From Hasllibacter sp963833115 (lineage in GTDB: Bacteria; Pseudomonadota; Alphaproteobacteria; Rhodobacterales; Rhodobacteraceae): DNA of 64,000 nt. Location of the stretch: NCBI GenBank assembly GCA_963833115.1, contig CAWHWS010000002.1, forward strand, positions 124,001-188,000, given 5' to 3'. The notes under the pieces were generated by a model that saw only the letters and a program-made list of their open reading frames with translations, ran no database searches and was not told where the DNA came from. This document shows, in pieces, positions 1 through 8,741 of this stretch; positions within the stretch are counted from its first letter, which is position 1; each line of letters begins with the position of its first letter. The translations under genes were made by a program, and so were the position numbers.

Positions 1-251
1 TGCGCCCCGTCGTCCTCGCCGCCGCCACCACGATCCTCGGCATGCTGCCGCTCCTGGCGGACAGCTTCTTCGCCGCCATGGCCGTGACGATCATGGCCGG
101 GCTCGGCTTCGCCTCCGTGCTGACCCTGATCGGCGTGCCGGTCCTCTACCACACCTACCTGCGCGCGGAGCGGCGGGCGGAGGCGGACGGCGCGGCCGCC
201 CCGAAGGCCGGCCCGGCGCCGCGCCGGCGCCTCGAGCTCGCGGCCGAATGA
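1..251 (+). CDS. RND efflux transporter, C-terminal fragment
   Basis: Only the last 82 or so codons are in the window; the reading frame is open from base 3 and stops with TGA at 249-251. The visible part has two hydrophobic helices (around TTILGMLPLL and IMAGLGFASVLTLIGVPVLY), then a short basic and alanine-rich tail. The pattern of a TxLGMLPLL helix followed by a GLxFAxxLTLxxVPxLY helix is the typical end of AcrB/HME/HAE1-type inner-membrane resistance-nodulation-division pumps, which use the proton gradient to export drugs or lipids through a tripartite complex. The substrate cannot be told from this fragment. It converges on the dmdA-like gene with a 6-nt gap. Confidence 0.8.
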   Translation, partial: RPVVLAAATTILGMLPLLADSFFAAMAVTIMAGLGFASVLTLIGVPVLYHTYLRAERRAEADGAAAPKAGPAPRRRLELAAE

Positions 252-257
252 CCGCCT

Positions 258-1367
258 TCAGGTGAACGGCACGTCGCACAGGCGCGCCGGCAGGGCGCGT
301 CCGTCCGGCAGGTGGAGGAGGGCACCCTCCGCCTCCGCCGCCTCCCGCTTCATGAGCGCCAGGCCGATCGTCTCGCCGAACCGGGGCGAGCGGACCGCCG
401 AGCCGAGCCGCCCGACCTCCTCGCCGTCCAGGGTCAGGGGCCAGGCCTCGTCCAGCGGCGGGCACGGGTCGAGGTCCACCCGCACCCCCCGCGGGACGCG
501 CGCCGGCCCGTCCGCCGCGATCCGGCGCAGCGCCTCGAGGCCCACGCATTCGATCTCCCCGTCGAGGCGGCAGAGCTTCCCGAGCCCCATCTCCAGCGGG
601 TCGTTCTGGGCGTTCATGTCCGTGCCGTAGCCGAGCATCCCCGCCTCGATCCAGTCCGCGGCGATGGGCGCGCCCGGCGCGATCGAATGGGGCCGCCCGG
701 CCGCCATCACCGCATCCCAGAGCGCGGGGCCGAGATGGGCGCCGTCCAGGTAGATCTCGAACCCGTCCTGGCTCGAATAGCCCGACCGCGCGACGAGCTG
801 GCCCGTGCCCTCGAACTCGACATGCGTGAACCCGTAGAACTTCAGCTCGCGCATCGCCTCCCCGAAGAGGGCGACCATGACCGCCTCGGCCTTCGGCCCC
901 TGCACCGCCAGCGGGCTGACGTCCGGCTCGAAGGCGCGCGCGTCCAGCCCCCGCCCGGCGATCAGGCCCTTCACCCAGAGGAGCAGGTCGCTGTCGGCGA
1001 TGGACAGCCAGTAGCGGTCCTCCGCGAGCTTGAGGAGGACCGGATCGTTCAGCATCCCGCCGTCCGCGTCGACGATGGGCGCGTAGTAGCAGCGCCCGAC
1101 CTTCGCCCGGCGCAGGTCGCGCGGCGTCATCCACTGCACGAGCCAGGCGGCGTCCGGCCCGGTGACCTCCACCTGCCGCTCGGCCGCGACGTCCCAGATC
1201 TGCACGTGCTCGTGCAGATGGCGGTAGGCCTCCTCCGCCGTCATGCCGAAGGACTTGGGCAGCAGCATGTGGTTGTAGACCGAATAGCCGTCCACGCCCG
1301 CCGCCTCGACGCGGTCCGTATACGGCGTCCGGCGCAACCGGCGCGACGGCATGAGCGCCGCGCTCAC
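258..1367 (-). CDS. dmdA: DmdA-type dimethylsulfoniopropionate demethylase (GcvT-like aminomethyltransferase family)
   Basis: This encodes 369 aa, close to the roughly 365 aa of known DmdA. DmdA transfers a methyl group from DMSP to tetrahydrofolate in the cytoplasm, giving methylmercaptopropionate. Family-like stretches include PSRRLRRTP near the N-terminus, GYSVYNHMLLP, LHEHVQIWDVAAERQV, GGMLNDPV, YWLSIADSDLL, EPDVSPLAVQGPKA, and the GcvT-fold block around RSGYSSQDGFEIYLDG. These match what I recall of DmdA better than glycine-cleavage GcvT or sarcosine oxidase domains. I chose the GTG at 1365-1367 because it gives VSAALMPSRR, which parallels the start of known DmdA. The ATG at 1350-1352 (five codons later) is the alternative. 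The GTG overlaps the stop of a tiny upstream ORF (GTGA). A non-DMSP GcvT-like role cannot be excluded. Confidence 0.75.
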   Translation of the reverse strand: MSAALMPSRRLRRTPYTDRVEAAGVDGYSVYNHMLLPKSFGMTAEEAYRHLHEHVQIWDVAAERQVEVTGPDAAWLVQWMTPRDLRRAKVGRCYYAPIVDADGGMLNDPVLLKLAEDRYWLSIADSDLLLWVKGLIAGRGLDARAFEPDVSPLAVQGPKAEAVMVALFGEAMRELKFYGFTHVEFEGTGQLVARSGYSSQDGFEIYLDGAHLGPALWDAVMAAGRPHSIAPGAPIAADWIEAGMLGYGTDMNAQNDPLEMGLGKLCRLDGEIECVGLEALRRIAADGPARVPRGVRVDLDPCPPLDEAWPLTLDGEEVGRLGSAVRSPRFGETIGLALMKREAAEAEGALLHLPDGRALPARLCDVPFT

Positions 1368-1420
1368 GTCCGGCCCCCGGTCCCGGCGCCGCGCGTTCGC
1401 TCCACGATCTCGACCGCCAT
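1364..1420 (-). CDS. 18-codon ORF coupled to dmdA (possible leader peptide)
   Basis: ATG at 1418-1420 starts an 18-residue ORF (MAVEIVERTRGAGTGGRT) whose TGA overlaps the proposed GTG start of the dmdA-like gene as GTGA. It is preceded, about 8 nt upstream, by GGGGAGGG, the best ribosome-binding site in this stretch and better than the one directly before dmdA. This suggests that ribosomes load here and re-initiate on dmdA. It could be a leader peptide, a remnant of a deleted upstream gene, or a chance ORF. No homology is claimed. Confidence 0.35.
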   Translation of the reverse strand: MAVEIVERTRGAGTGGRT

Positions 1421-1578
1421 ATGCGCGCCCTCCCCTTCGGGCGGAACCATAGGATGCGGAGCGCGCGGGGCGAACCCCTTCGGGCACGGGATCGACAGGC
1501 CGGCCCGATCCTGGCTAAGCCCGGCGCGACGCGGACCGCGGAGGGCGCAGGGTTGGACCGGACCGACAGGAGGGCCGC

Positions 1579-3792
1579 GTGAGCGCCGATCGCGCCCGCA
1601 TCGTGCACGAGGCCTTCCGCCGCCGGGTCCTGGCCGGCGACCTGCCGCCCGGCGCCCCGCCCGGAGCCTCCCTCACCCATGCGGACGCCGCCGCCCTGTT
1701 CGGCGCCCAGTGCCTGAGCCGCGCGCTCGACCTCACCGCCCGCGCCATGCAGGCCGCCGGCACGGGCTACTACACGATCGGCTCGTCCGGGCATGAGGGG
1801 ATGGCCGCCGTCGCGCACGCCCTGCGCCCGGACGACATCGCCTTCCTCCACTACCGGGACGCCGCGTTCCAGATCGCCCGCGCCGGGCAGGTGCCGGGCC
1901 AGGATTCGGCGCGCGACATGCTCCTCTCCTTCGCCTGCGCGGCGGACGACCCGATCTCCGGCGGGCGCCACAAGGTGCTGGGCTCGCGCGCCCTGAACAT
2001 CCCGCCGCAGACCTCGACCATCGCCAGCCACCTGCCGAAGGCGGTGGGCGCGGCCTTCTCCATCGGCCTCGCGCGCCGCCACCCGCCCGAGCACCGCGCC
2101 CTGCCGGCGGACGGGATCGCGATGGCCTCCTTCGGCGACGCCTCGGCGAACCATTCGACCGCCCTGGGCGCCTTCAACGCCGCCGCCTGGGCGGCCTACC
2201 AATCGACGCCCATGCCCCTCCTGCTGGTGTGCGAGGACAACGGCATCGGCATCTCTGTCCCGACCCCGAAGGGCTGGATCGCCGCCAACTTCTCCGCGCG
2301 GCCCGGCCTGCGCTACTTCGCCTGCGACGGGCTCGACCTCTACGACACCGCGTGCGTCTCGGCCGAGGCGGCCGCCCATGTCCGCGCCCGCCGCGCGCCC
2401 GCCTTCCTGCACGTGCGCACGGTCCGCCTCTACGGGCACGCCGGCGCGGACGTCGCGAGCGCCTACCTGCCCCGGGCGCGCATCGAGGCGGAGGAGGCGG
2501 ACGACCCGCTCCTGCATTCCGTGCGCCTGATGGCCGCCGCCGGGGCGATGACCCCCGAGGCGGCCCTGCGCGTCTACGACGAGACCCTCGCGCGCACCGA
2601 GCGCCTCGCCGTGGAGATCGGCGCCCGCCCCCGGCTCGGGACGGCGGCGCAGGTGATGGCCTCGATCGTGCCCCCGCCACGCCCCTGCGCGCCCGCCGCG
2701 CCCCCGGACCCGGCCCGCCGCGCCCGCCTCCTGGGCGCCGACGCCCGTGCCCAGGCCGAGCCGCAGATCATGTCCCGCCTGATCGGCTGGGCCCTGACCG
2801 ACCTGATGCTGGAGCATCCCGAGACGGTCCTCATGGGCGAGGACGTGGGCCGCAAGGGCGGCGTCTACGGGGTCACGCGCGGGCTCCAGGCGCGCATCGG
2901 CGCGGACCGGGTCTTCGACACGCTCCTCGACGAGCAGTCGATCCTCGGCCTCGCCATCGGGCTCGCGCATAACGGCTTCGTCCCGATCCCGGAGATCCAG
3001 TTCCTCGCCTATCTCCACAACGCCGAGGACCAGTTGCGCGGCGAGGCGGCGACCCTGCCCTTCTTCTCGAACGGGCAATACGCGAACCCGATGGTCGTGC
3101 GGATCGCGGGCCTGGGCCATCAGAGGGGGTTCGGCGGCCATTTCCACAACGACAACTCGCTCGCCGTGCTGCGCGACATCCCCGGCCTGATCCTCGGCGT
3201 GCCCTCCTGCGGCGCGGACGCCGCGCGCATGCTGCGCGAGGCCGTGCGCCTGGCCCGCGAGGAGCAGCGCGTCGTCGTCCTCGTGGAGCCCATCGCCCTC
3301 TACGGCGCGCGCGACCTGCACGCCCCAGGCGACGGCGGCTGGATCGCGCCCTATCCCCCGGCCGGCGACCGGATCGCCCTGGGCGAGGTCGGGCTGCACG
3401 GGGACGGCACGGACGTCGCGCTCGTGAGCTTCGGCAACGGCCACTACCAGAGCCGCCAGGCGCGGCGCCGCCTCGCCGAAGCCGGCATCGGCGCGCGCGC
3501 CGTCGACCTGCGCTGGCTCGCACCCCTGCCGGAGGCCGCGCTCCTGTCGGCCATCGCCGGCTGCGCGCACGTCCTCGTGGTCGACGAGACCCGCCGCTCG
3601 GGCGGCGTCGCCGAAGGGCTGCTGGCGCTCCTGCAGGAGAACGGCGTGGCCGCGAGCCGCCTCACCGCGCAGGACAGCTTCATCGCCACGGGCCCGGCCT
3701 ACGCCGCGACCATGCCGGGGGTGGACGACATCGTGGCCGCGGCCGCCGCGCTCGTCGGCGGGGCCGGCAAGCCCGCCCGGCGGCCGCCCTAG
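1579..3792 (+). CDS. Fused alpha/beta E1 component of a branched-chain-type 2-oxoacid dehydrogenase (TPP enzyme)
   Basis: The 737-aa protein joins the two E1 subunits in one chain. Residues about 40-340 are alpha-like: GTGYYTIGSSGHEG, PPQTSTIASHLPKAVGAA, and the TPP/Mg motif region SFGDASANHSTALGAFN, followed by CEDNGIGISVPTP. Residues about 395-725 are beta-like: MGEDVGRKGGVYGVT, DTLLDEQSILGLAIGLA, and LRWLAPLP. Such enzymes decarboxylate 2-oxoacids (2-oxoisovalerate, acetoin or pyruvate class) on thiamine diphosphate and pass the acyl group to a lipoyl E2. No E2 or E3 gene is adjacent, so the partner must be elsewhere. The start is GTG, with CAGGAGGG 5 nt upstream. Its stop shares a CTAG with the convergent DUF1513 gene. 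The exact substrate is not determinable from sequence. Confidence 0.85.
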   Translation: MSADRARIVHEAFRRRVLAGDLPPGAPPGASLTHADAAALFGAQCLSRALDLTARAMQAAGTGYYTIGSSGHEGMAAVAHALRPDDIAFLHYRDAAFQIARAGQVPGQDSARDMLLSFACAADDPISGGRHKVLGSRALNIPPQTSTIASHLPKAVGAAFSIGLARRHPPEHRALPADGIAMASFGDASANHSTALGAFNAAAWAAYQSTPMPLLLVCEDNGIGISVPTPKGWIAANFSARPGLRYFACDGLDLYDTACVSAEAAAHVRARRAPAFLHVRTVRLYGHAGADVASAYLPRARIEAEEADDPLLHSVRLMAAAGAMTPEAALRVYDETLARTERLAVEIGARPRLGTAAQVMASIVPPPRPCAPAAPPDPARRARLLGADARAQAEPQIMSRLIGWALTDLMLEHPETVLMGEDVGRKGGVYGVTRGLQARIGADRVFDTLLDEQSILGLAIGLAHNGFVPIPEIQFLAYLHNAEDQLRGEAATLPFFSNGQYANPMVVRIAGLGHQRGFGGHFHNDNSLAVLRDIPGLILGVPSCGADAARMLREAVRLAREEQRVVVLVEPIALYGARDLHAPGDGGWIAPYPPAGDRIALGEVGLHGDGTDVALVSFGNGHYQSRQARRRLAEAGIGARAVDLRWLAPLPEAALLSAIAGCAHVLVVDETRRSGGVAEGLLALLQENGVAASRLTAQDSFIATGPAYAATMPGVDDIVAAAAALVGGAGKPARRPP

Positions 3793-4844
3793 GCCAGGGC
3801 GAGGCCGTGATTGTCGAACTCCTGCCCCTCCGCCGCCGGCACGGCCGCGCCCCCGATCCCCAGCATCGCGTAGCCCGAGACGACCGGCCCCGCCCCGCAC
3901 ATCGCCGCGGCGGAGGCGCCGTCGATGCGCCGCTCCGCGACCACCTCCCCGTTCGCCAGGATCAGGGCCCGCCCTGCGTCCTTGGACGTGACGACCGCCC
4001 GGCCGCCGCCGCCCGCCACCGACGAGACGTAGCCGCCCAGAAGCTCCCCGGCCGGCAGCGACCGCGCCCGCCCGTCCTCGACCACCCAGAGGACGTCCCC
4101 CGCCCCCGGCCGCGCCGGGTCCGCGCGCTGCCCGCCGACATGGAGCCGCCCGCGCCCGTCATCGGCGAGATGCCGGAGGGAGACCCCCTCCGTCCCAGGC
4201 CAGAGGCCCATCGCCTCGGGCCGCGCGGGATCGCCGACGCCGAGGTCGAGGGTCACGATCTCGGAGGCGAACGCGCCGAGGTTGAGGGGCGTGCGCCCGT
4301 AATCGGGATGCGTCTCCAGCCCGCCGAGCGCGACGTGGAACCGGTCCGTCCCCGGCACGTGGCGGATGTCGTGCGGCCCCGGCCGGGGCAGGGGCAGCGC
4401 CCCCAGCCGCCGCAGGCCCGGCAGCTCGTAGATGCCGACCGCCCCGCCGAGGGTCGTCAGGTCGTTCTCCGTGACGAGGAGCGTGCGCCCGCCGGCGCCG
4501 AACGCGCCGTGCCCGTGGAAGCGCCGCCCCTCGGGCGCGGCCGCCACCGCGCGCACCTCGAGCGTGCGCAGGTCGACGAGGGCGAAGCGCGTGCCGGGCC
4601 GCCGGGGGAACACCGCCATCAGATCGCCGTGCCGCGCCATCCCGTGCGCCCGGAAGTCGAGCGGGACCGTCCCCGCCGGCGCGCCGTCCGCGCCGAGGAA
4701 CCGCGCCCGGCTGCGCCCCGTCGCCGCCGAGGTCTCGACCGCCACGTAGGCCGCGCGTTCCGCCGGCTGCCCCAGCGCCCGGCCGCAGGCGACCACGCCC
4801 AGGCCGAGCGCGGCGCGCGCGAGCACCTCGCGCCTAGTCTCCAT
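3789..4844 (-). CDS. DUF1513 protein of the imelysin iron cluster (beta-propeller-like, Tat-type signal)
   Basis: This 351-aa exported protein starts TRREVLARAALGLGVVACG, a twin-arginine-like signal with a possible lipobox or cleavage region after it. The rest is rich in short repeats of the type FALVDLRTLEV, HDIRHVPGTDRFHVALGG, and WVVEDG, consistent with a beta-propeller. The stretch DFRAHGMA and the C-terminal DNHG resemble DUF1513 proteins as I know them. DUF1513 genes habitually close operons with imelysin and DUF1111 genes and are thought to help periplasmic iron handling, though the biochemistry is undefined. It overlaps the preceding imelysin gene by 11 nt (4834-4844), so translation is probably coupled. 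Confidence 0.8.
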   Translation of the reverse strand: METRREVLARAALGLGVVACGRALGQPAERAAYVAVETSAATGRSRARFLGADGAPAGTVPLDFRAHGMARHGDLMAVFPRRPGTRFALVDLRTLEVRAVAAAPEGRRFHGHGAFGAGGRTLLVTENDLTTLGGAVGIYELPGLRRLGALPLPRPGPHDIRHVPGTDRFHVALGGLETHPDYGRTPLNLGAFASEIVTLDLGVGDPARPEAMGLWPGTEGVSLRHLADDGRGRLHVGGQRADPARPGAGDVLWVVEDGRARSLPAGELLGGYVSSVAGGGGRAVVTSKDAGRALILANGEVVAERRIDGASAAAMCGAGPVVSGYAMLGIGGAAVPAAEGQEFDNHGLALA

Positions 4845-5901
4845 CGGCCGCCGTGAACCCCGACGTGAGGCCGATGGAGGCCGGGAAACCGGTCTTGAGG
4901 TAGCGCTCGTGGGAGAGCGCGAAGTCCGCGTATCCGCGCAGCTCCGCGGCCTCGGCGCCGTCCTCCTCGGCGATCTCAGCCAGGGTCCGGGGCCGGAAGG
5001 CCAGGGCGTCGGCCACCGACGCGGCCGTCTGCGCCAGGATCAGGTACTCCATCGTCCCGCCGATCTCGGTCGCCACGTCGAAGAGCCCGCCCGGCACCTC
5101 GTAGAGGTCCGCCAGCGCCCGGAACGACGCCTCGATGCTGGGCAGGCCGAGCCCGGCGGCGCGCGCCTCGGTCCGCTCCGCGCGCGCCTCGCCCGGCCCC
5201 TCGCCCAGCCCGCGCAGCAGCTTGAACTTCCGCAGCCGGTCGACATGGACCACCATCCCGGCCAGCAGCTCGCGGATGGGCGCCTCGACGCCGCGGTATC
5301 GCGCGTTGCCTGCCGCCGCCCCGTCGAACTCGGCGCGGAAGGCGCTGCCCGGCGCCCAGTCCGCGGCGAGCCCGGCCGCGAGATCGGCCTGATGCCCCGC
5401 GATCGCCGCCGCCAGCCCGCACTCGTAGGACCCCGCCGCCAGATCCCCGTGCGCGAGGTCCTCGAGCGCCGTCAGCCCCGTCAGGGCGACCGACCGCCCC
5501 GCGAGCCCTCCGTGCTCCAGGAGCGCGGGGTCGCCCGCCGCGAGGGCCCCGCGCACCGCCCGGCGGGCGAAGTCCTTCGGATCGGGCCAGAGCTGGACCC
5601 GCGCCGGTCCCTCGGCCGATTGCGCCGGCCCGGCCTGCACGAGGCTGGCGCGCTGCCAGGCGAGGAACGTCTCGCCATAGGCGGCCCGCACCGCCTCCAT
5701 GTCCCCCGCCCCGTCGCAGCGCGCGCGGGCCGCGTCCGCGAGCCCCGCGGCCGCTTCCGCCTGCGCCTCGAAGGCCGGCCAGGCGAAATCGTCCGCCGTC
5801 CGGATAAGCCCGGCCTGCAGGCGCGCGGCCGCCTCGGGGTCGAGCGGGGCCTGCGCGGCGGCCGGCAGCGCCAGGAGGCACAGGGCGAGGATGCGGATCA
5901 C
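4834..5901 (-). CDS. Imelysin-family periplasmic protein (second copy of the cluster)
   Basis: This 355-aa protein starts at GTG 5899-5901 (VIRILALCLLALPAAAQA), which gives a clean signal peptide and overlaps the upstream stop as GTGA; the longer upstream ORF extension has no signal-like character. It is all-alpha and alanine-rich, with the imelysin-type features TFLAWQRASLVQ near residue 80, and GTMEYLILAQTA near residue 270. Imelysins are periplasmic or surface two-helical-bundle proteins linked to iron uptake. In clusters of this type the second imelysin follows the DUF1111 haem protein and precedes DUF1513, as here. It may bind or present iron to an uptake system, but the ligand is not established. 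Confidence 0.82.
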   Translation of the reverse strand: MIRILALCLLALPAAAQAPLDPEAAARLQAGLIRTADDFAWPAFEAQAEAAAGLADAARARCDGAGDMEAVRAAYGETFLAWQRASLVQAGPAQSAEGPARVQLWPDPKDFARRAVRGALAAGDPALLEHGGLAGRSVALTGLTALEDLAHGDLAAGSYECGLAAAIAGHQADLAAGLAADWAPGSAFRAEFDGAAAGNARYRGVEAPIRELLAGMVVHVDRLRKFKLLRGLGEGPGEARAERTEARAAGLGLPSIEASFRALADLYEVPGGLFDVATEIGGTMEYLILAQTAASVADALAFRPRTLAEIAEEDGAEAAELRGYADFALSHERYLKTGFPASIGLTSGFTAADGD

Positions 5902-7298
5902 AGGCTCTCCAGGAAGCGGATCAGGGCGGCGCGCGCCGGCGCCGGGGCGGCGGCGAAGGCGTCCCGCGACGCGGCCCCCTCCCCGCCATGCCACAGGATC
6001 GCCTCCTCGAGCGAGCGCGCCCGTCCGTCATGGAGGAAATAGGTGTGGCCGTTCACCACCTCCGTCAGGCCGATCCCCCAGAGCGGCGGCGTGCGCCACT
6101 CGGCGGCGGGCCGACCGCCCGCGGGCACCGCATCGGCCAGCCCCGGCCCCATGTCGTGCAGGAGGAGGTCCGTGTAGGGCCAGATGAGCTGCCCCGCCTG
6201 CCCCTCGGGCGCGTCCCCGGCGGTCGCGAACTTCGGCACGTGGCAGGCGACGCACCCCGCCTCGTAGAAGAGCGCCTTGCCGGCCAGGACCTGCGGATCG
6301 CCCACGTCCCGCCGCGCCGGCACCGCGAGGTGCGAGGCGTAGAACACCAGGAGGTCGAAGAGCGCGTCCGCGATCTCCGGCTCGGCCTCCGTCCCGCCAT
6401 GCATCGCCGCGCGGCAGGCCGTCTGCGCCGCGGTGCACTCCCCCCAGGGCGCGGGATGCGCGCGGGTCGACAGGCCCATGTCGACCGAGAACGCCGTCGC
6501 CGACTGCGCCGCGACGGTGGGCTCGGCGGCCGTCCACCCGAAGCGCCCCGCCAGCGCTCCGGCGCGCGCGAGGCGGCCGGAGACGCCGTCACCGTCCAGG
6601 TCGCCGGGGTCGGCATGAGCGGCGAGGTCGGCCTCCGGGATCGCCTCCAGCAGGCCCAGCCCGATCATCGGCGGCGCGATCCGGGGCGCCAGCGCCACGC
6701 CCGGCCCGAGGGGCGCGTCCGCCGCGTAGGACGGCCGGCGCAGGTCGGCGCGCGTCCCGTCCGGGTAGTCGAACGCCGCCGCCTCCCAGCTCACCCGCAC
6801 GCGCCCCTCGGCCGCGCGCCCGGCCGCGGCCTGGTCCTGGAGCTGCCGGCCCAGCGCGGGGTCCGGCGCGCCGTCCGCGTCCGCCAACGCGAAGACCATC
6901 GAGACGAGCCCGTCCTCCCCCGGCTCGGGCGGGTGCCCGCGCCCGTCCTTGATATGGCAGCCCTGGCAGGAGCGGGCGTTGAAGAGCGGGCCGAGCCCGT
7001 CCGATCCGGCCGTGGAGGACGGCGCCGGCACCCAGGGCCGGTCGAACACCCCGTTGCCGACGAAGAAATCCGCCCGCGCCTCGAAGCTCAAGGCGGCCGA
7101 GGGCAGGGAGAAGGCGTTGGCGTCGAGCCGCGTGCGGTTCGTGCCGGATCCGCCCTGGAGCGCCTCGAACGGCTCGGGCTGGGAGAAGTCGGCCGTCGGC
7201 GCCAGGAGCCGCGCCCGCCGCTCCGCCCCGGTCTCCTCGCTCGTCTCCGCGACGGCCGGCGCCACGGCCAAGGCCGCCATCAGGACCGCCCACCTCAT
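5898..7298 (-). CDS. Di-heme DUF1111 (thiol oxidoreductase-like) periplasmic protein
   Basis: This 466-aa protein has a signal peptide (cleavage after AVAPAVAE or nearby) and two c-type haem motifs, CQGCH at 111-115 and CVACH at 349-353. Typical DUF1111 elements are GLGPLFNARSCQGCH, the acidic DLDGDGVSGR loop (233-242, possibly Ca-binding), LLHDMGPGL, WRTPPLWGIG, and the C-terminal FLHDGRARSLEEAI. These proteins are related to di-haem peroxidases and sit between the two imelysin genes in iron-uptake clusters, where they probably change the redox state of iron. It lies 50 nt downstream of the first imelysin and overlaps the second by 4 nt, so all four genes likely form one operon. Confidence 0.88.
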   Translation of the reverse strand: MRWAVLMAALAVAPAVAETSEETGAERRARLLAPTADFSQPEPFEALQGGSGTNRTRLDANAFSLPSAALSFEARADFFVGNGVFDRPWVPAPSSTAGSDGLGPLFNARSCQGCHIKDGRGHPPEPGEDGLVSMVFALADADGAPDPALGRQLQDQAAAGRAAEGRVRVSWEAAAFDYPDGTRADLRRPSYAADAPLGPGVALAPRIAPPMIGLGLLEAIPEADLAAHADPGDLDGDGVSGRLARAGALAGRFGWTAAEPTVAAQSATAFSVDMGLSTRAHPAPWGECTAAQTACRAAMHGGTEAEPEIADALFDLLVFYASHLAVPARRDVGDPQVLAGKALFYEAGCVACHVPKFATAGDAPEGQAGQLIWPYTDLLLHDMGPGLADAVPAGGRPAAEWRTPPLWGIGLTEVVNGHTYFLHDGRARSLEEAILWHGGEGAASRDAFAAAPAPARAALIRFLESL

Positions 7299-7348
7299 CG
7301 CGCGCCCGCCTCCCGCCGCCCGCCGACGCCGCCCGCCGACGCCGCGCC

Positions 7349-8617
7349 CTATTGGAACACCGCCCCGGGCGCGTCGAGGCTGTCCGACCCCTCGACGGCG
7401 ATGCCGCCCGCGCCGAGCGCCGCGACCAGCGATTCGAGCGCCCGCGTCTGCGCGACCAGCGCGTCGATCGCGTCCTGCACGACCGCGTTGCCCTCCTCGT
7501 TGCCGAAGCCGATCATCTGGTCGTAGGCCTCCACCCCGTCATCCGCCCGCGCCTTGAGGACCGACATCGCCGCCATCGTCGCGTCGAGCCGCGCGGTGGT
7601 CGCCGCATCGAGCGCGGGGTCCGCCGCCGCGACGAGGTCCGAGAGCGACGGCACCCGCGTCACCGTGCCGTCCGCCGCCTCGAAGCGCCCGAGATAGACG
7701 TTCCGGATGCCCAGAGCGTCGTGGTAATGGTCGTTGTGCGTGTTGTCGGCGAAGCACGAATGCTCCTCCTCGGGGTCGTGCAGGATGAGGCCGAGCTGCA
7801 TCCGCTCGCCGGCCAGCTCGCCATAGGAGAGCGAGCCCAGCCCCGTCAGGATCGCGCCCAGCCCCTGCGCGTCGGGCAGCGCCTCGATGTCCGCCCGCGC
7901 CGCGCCCCCCGGGCCCCAGGCCGACACGATCTCCTCCAGGTCCGCGACGAGGAGCTCCGAGGCCGCGGTCAGATAGGCCGCCCGCCGGTCGCAGGCGCCG
8001 CCGGTGCAGGCCGCGGGGTCGAAATCGGTGTGCGGGCGCGCCCCGGCGCCGGGGCCGGTGCCGTTGAGGTCCTGCCCCCAGAGCAAGAACTCGATCGCGT
8101 GATAGCCCGTGGCGACGTTGGCCTCGATCCCGTCGATCTCGTGGAGCTCGCGCAGGAGGGCCGGCGTGATCTCGGCCGCGTCCACGGCCCGCCCGCCGAC
8201 CGTCAGGGCCGGGTTCGCCACCACGTCGGCGCGGAACGCCCCGTTCTCCTCGGAGGTCTCGCCGTAGAGCGCCGTGTCGACGTAGTCGATGAGCCCCTCG
8301 TCCAGCGGCCAGGCGTTCACGCGGCCCTCCCAGGCGTCCACGACCGGGTTGCCGAACCGGTAGGCCTCGGTTTGCTGATAGGGCACGCGCGCCGCGCGCC
8401 AGGCATCCTTGGCGGCCGAGTGGGACTCGGCGGACGGCGCGGCGACGAGCGCGTCCAACGCCGCGTCCAGCGCCCGCGCCGCCTCCAGGCTCGCGGAGTA
8501 TTGGGCCAGCGCCAGGTCGGCATAGCCGTTCAGGACCTCGCGCGCGCTCTGCGCGTGCAGCGACGATCCGGCGCAGCAGGCGGCGACGGTCAGGGCGGTA
8601 AGGACGGAGCGCGGCAT
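7349..8617 (-). CDS. irpA: IrpA-type imelysin, iron-regulated periplasmic protein
   Basis: This 422-aa protein has a signal peptide ending near SLHAQS. It contains the family signature GYHAIEFLLWGQD at 171-183 (the GxHxxE motif proposed to bind metal), the upstream EAYRFGNPVVDAWEGRVNAWPLDEGLIDYV region, and HSCFADNTHNDHYHDALGIRN further on. These mark the IrpA branch of imelysins. It is the first gene of a four-gene iron operon (irpA, DUF1111, imelysin, DUF1513) reading leftward. The 124-bp divergent region upstream contains two inverted repeats that could bind a regulator. The role in iron acquisition is inferred from the family; the substrate form of iron is unknown. Confidence 0.88.
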   Translation of the reverse strand: MPRSVLTALTVAACCAGSSLHAQSAREVLNGYADLALAQYSASLEAARALDAALDALVAAPSAESHSAAKDAWRAARVPYQQTEAYRFGNPVVDAWEGRVNAWPLDEGLIDYVDTALYGETSEENGAFRADVVANPALTVGGRAVDAAEITPALLRELHEIDGIEANVATGYHAIEFLLWGQDLNGTGPGAGARPHTDFDPAACTGGACDRRAAYLTAASELLVADLEEIVSAWGPGGAARADIEALPDAQGLGAILTGLGSLSYGELAGERMQLGLILHDPEEEHSCFADNTHNDHYHDALGIRNVYLGRFEAADGTVTRVPSLSDLVAAADPALDAATTARLDATMAAMSVLKARADDGVEAYDQMIGFGNEEGNAVVQDAIDALVAQTRALESLVAALGAGGIAVEGSDSLDAPGAVFQ

Positions 8618-8642
8618 ATGTGACCTCGATGGCGTCGTGCCG

Positions 8643-8678
8643 GAGTCGCATACCGACTCGAGTTGTCAGGTATATGAC
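8643..8678. promoter_or_regulatory. Two inverted repeats in the divergent irpA promoter region
   Basis: Two dyads lie in the 124 bp between irpA and the divergent gene at 8742. GAGTCG (8643-8648) pairs with CGACTC (8654-8659) across 5 nt, and GTCA (8665-8668) pairs with TGAC (8675-8678) across 6 nt. The second has the same GTCA-N6-TGAC form as the palindrome at 12449-12466. The position suggests operators for an iron-responsive or similar regulator controlling both directions. I cannot assign the regulator; the sites do not read as a TGA-N9-TCA iron-rhodo box. Confidence 0.4.
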
Positions 8679-8741
8679 CTTTCATGCCACCGTCACCTGG
8701 ATCGTGCATCCGGGCCGGCGAACCCGATGAGGACCTCTTTC

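Noticed and set aside
91..3900. A 1269-codon open frame on the minus strand
   Set aside because: It runs antisense to the E1 gene and partly along the dmdA region in another frame, is Arg/Gly/Ala-rich without motifs, and is an artefact of high GC content.
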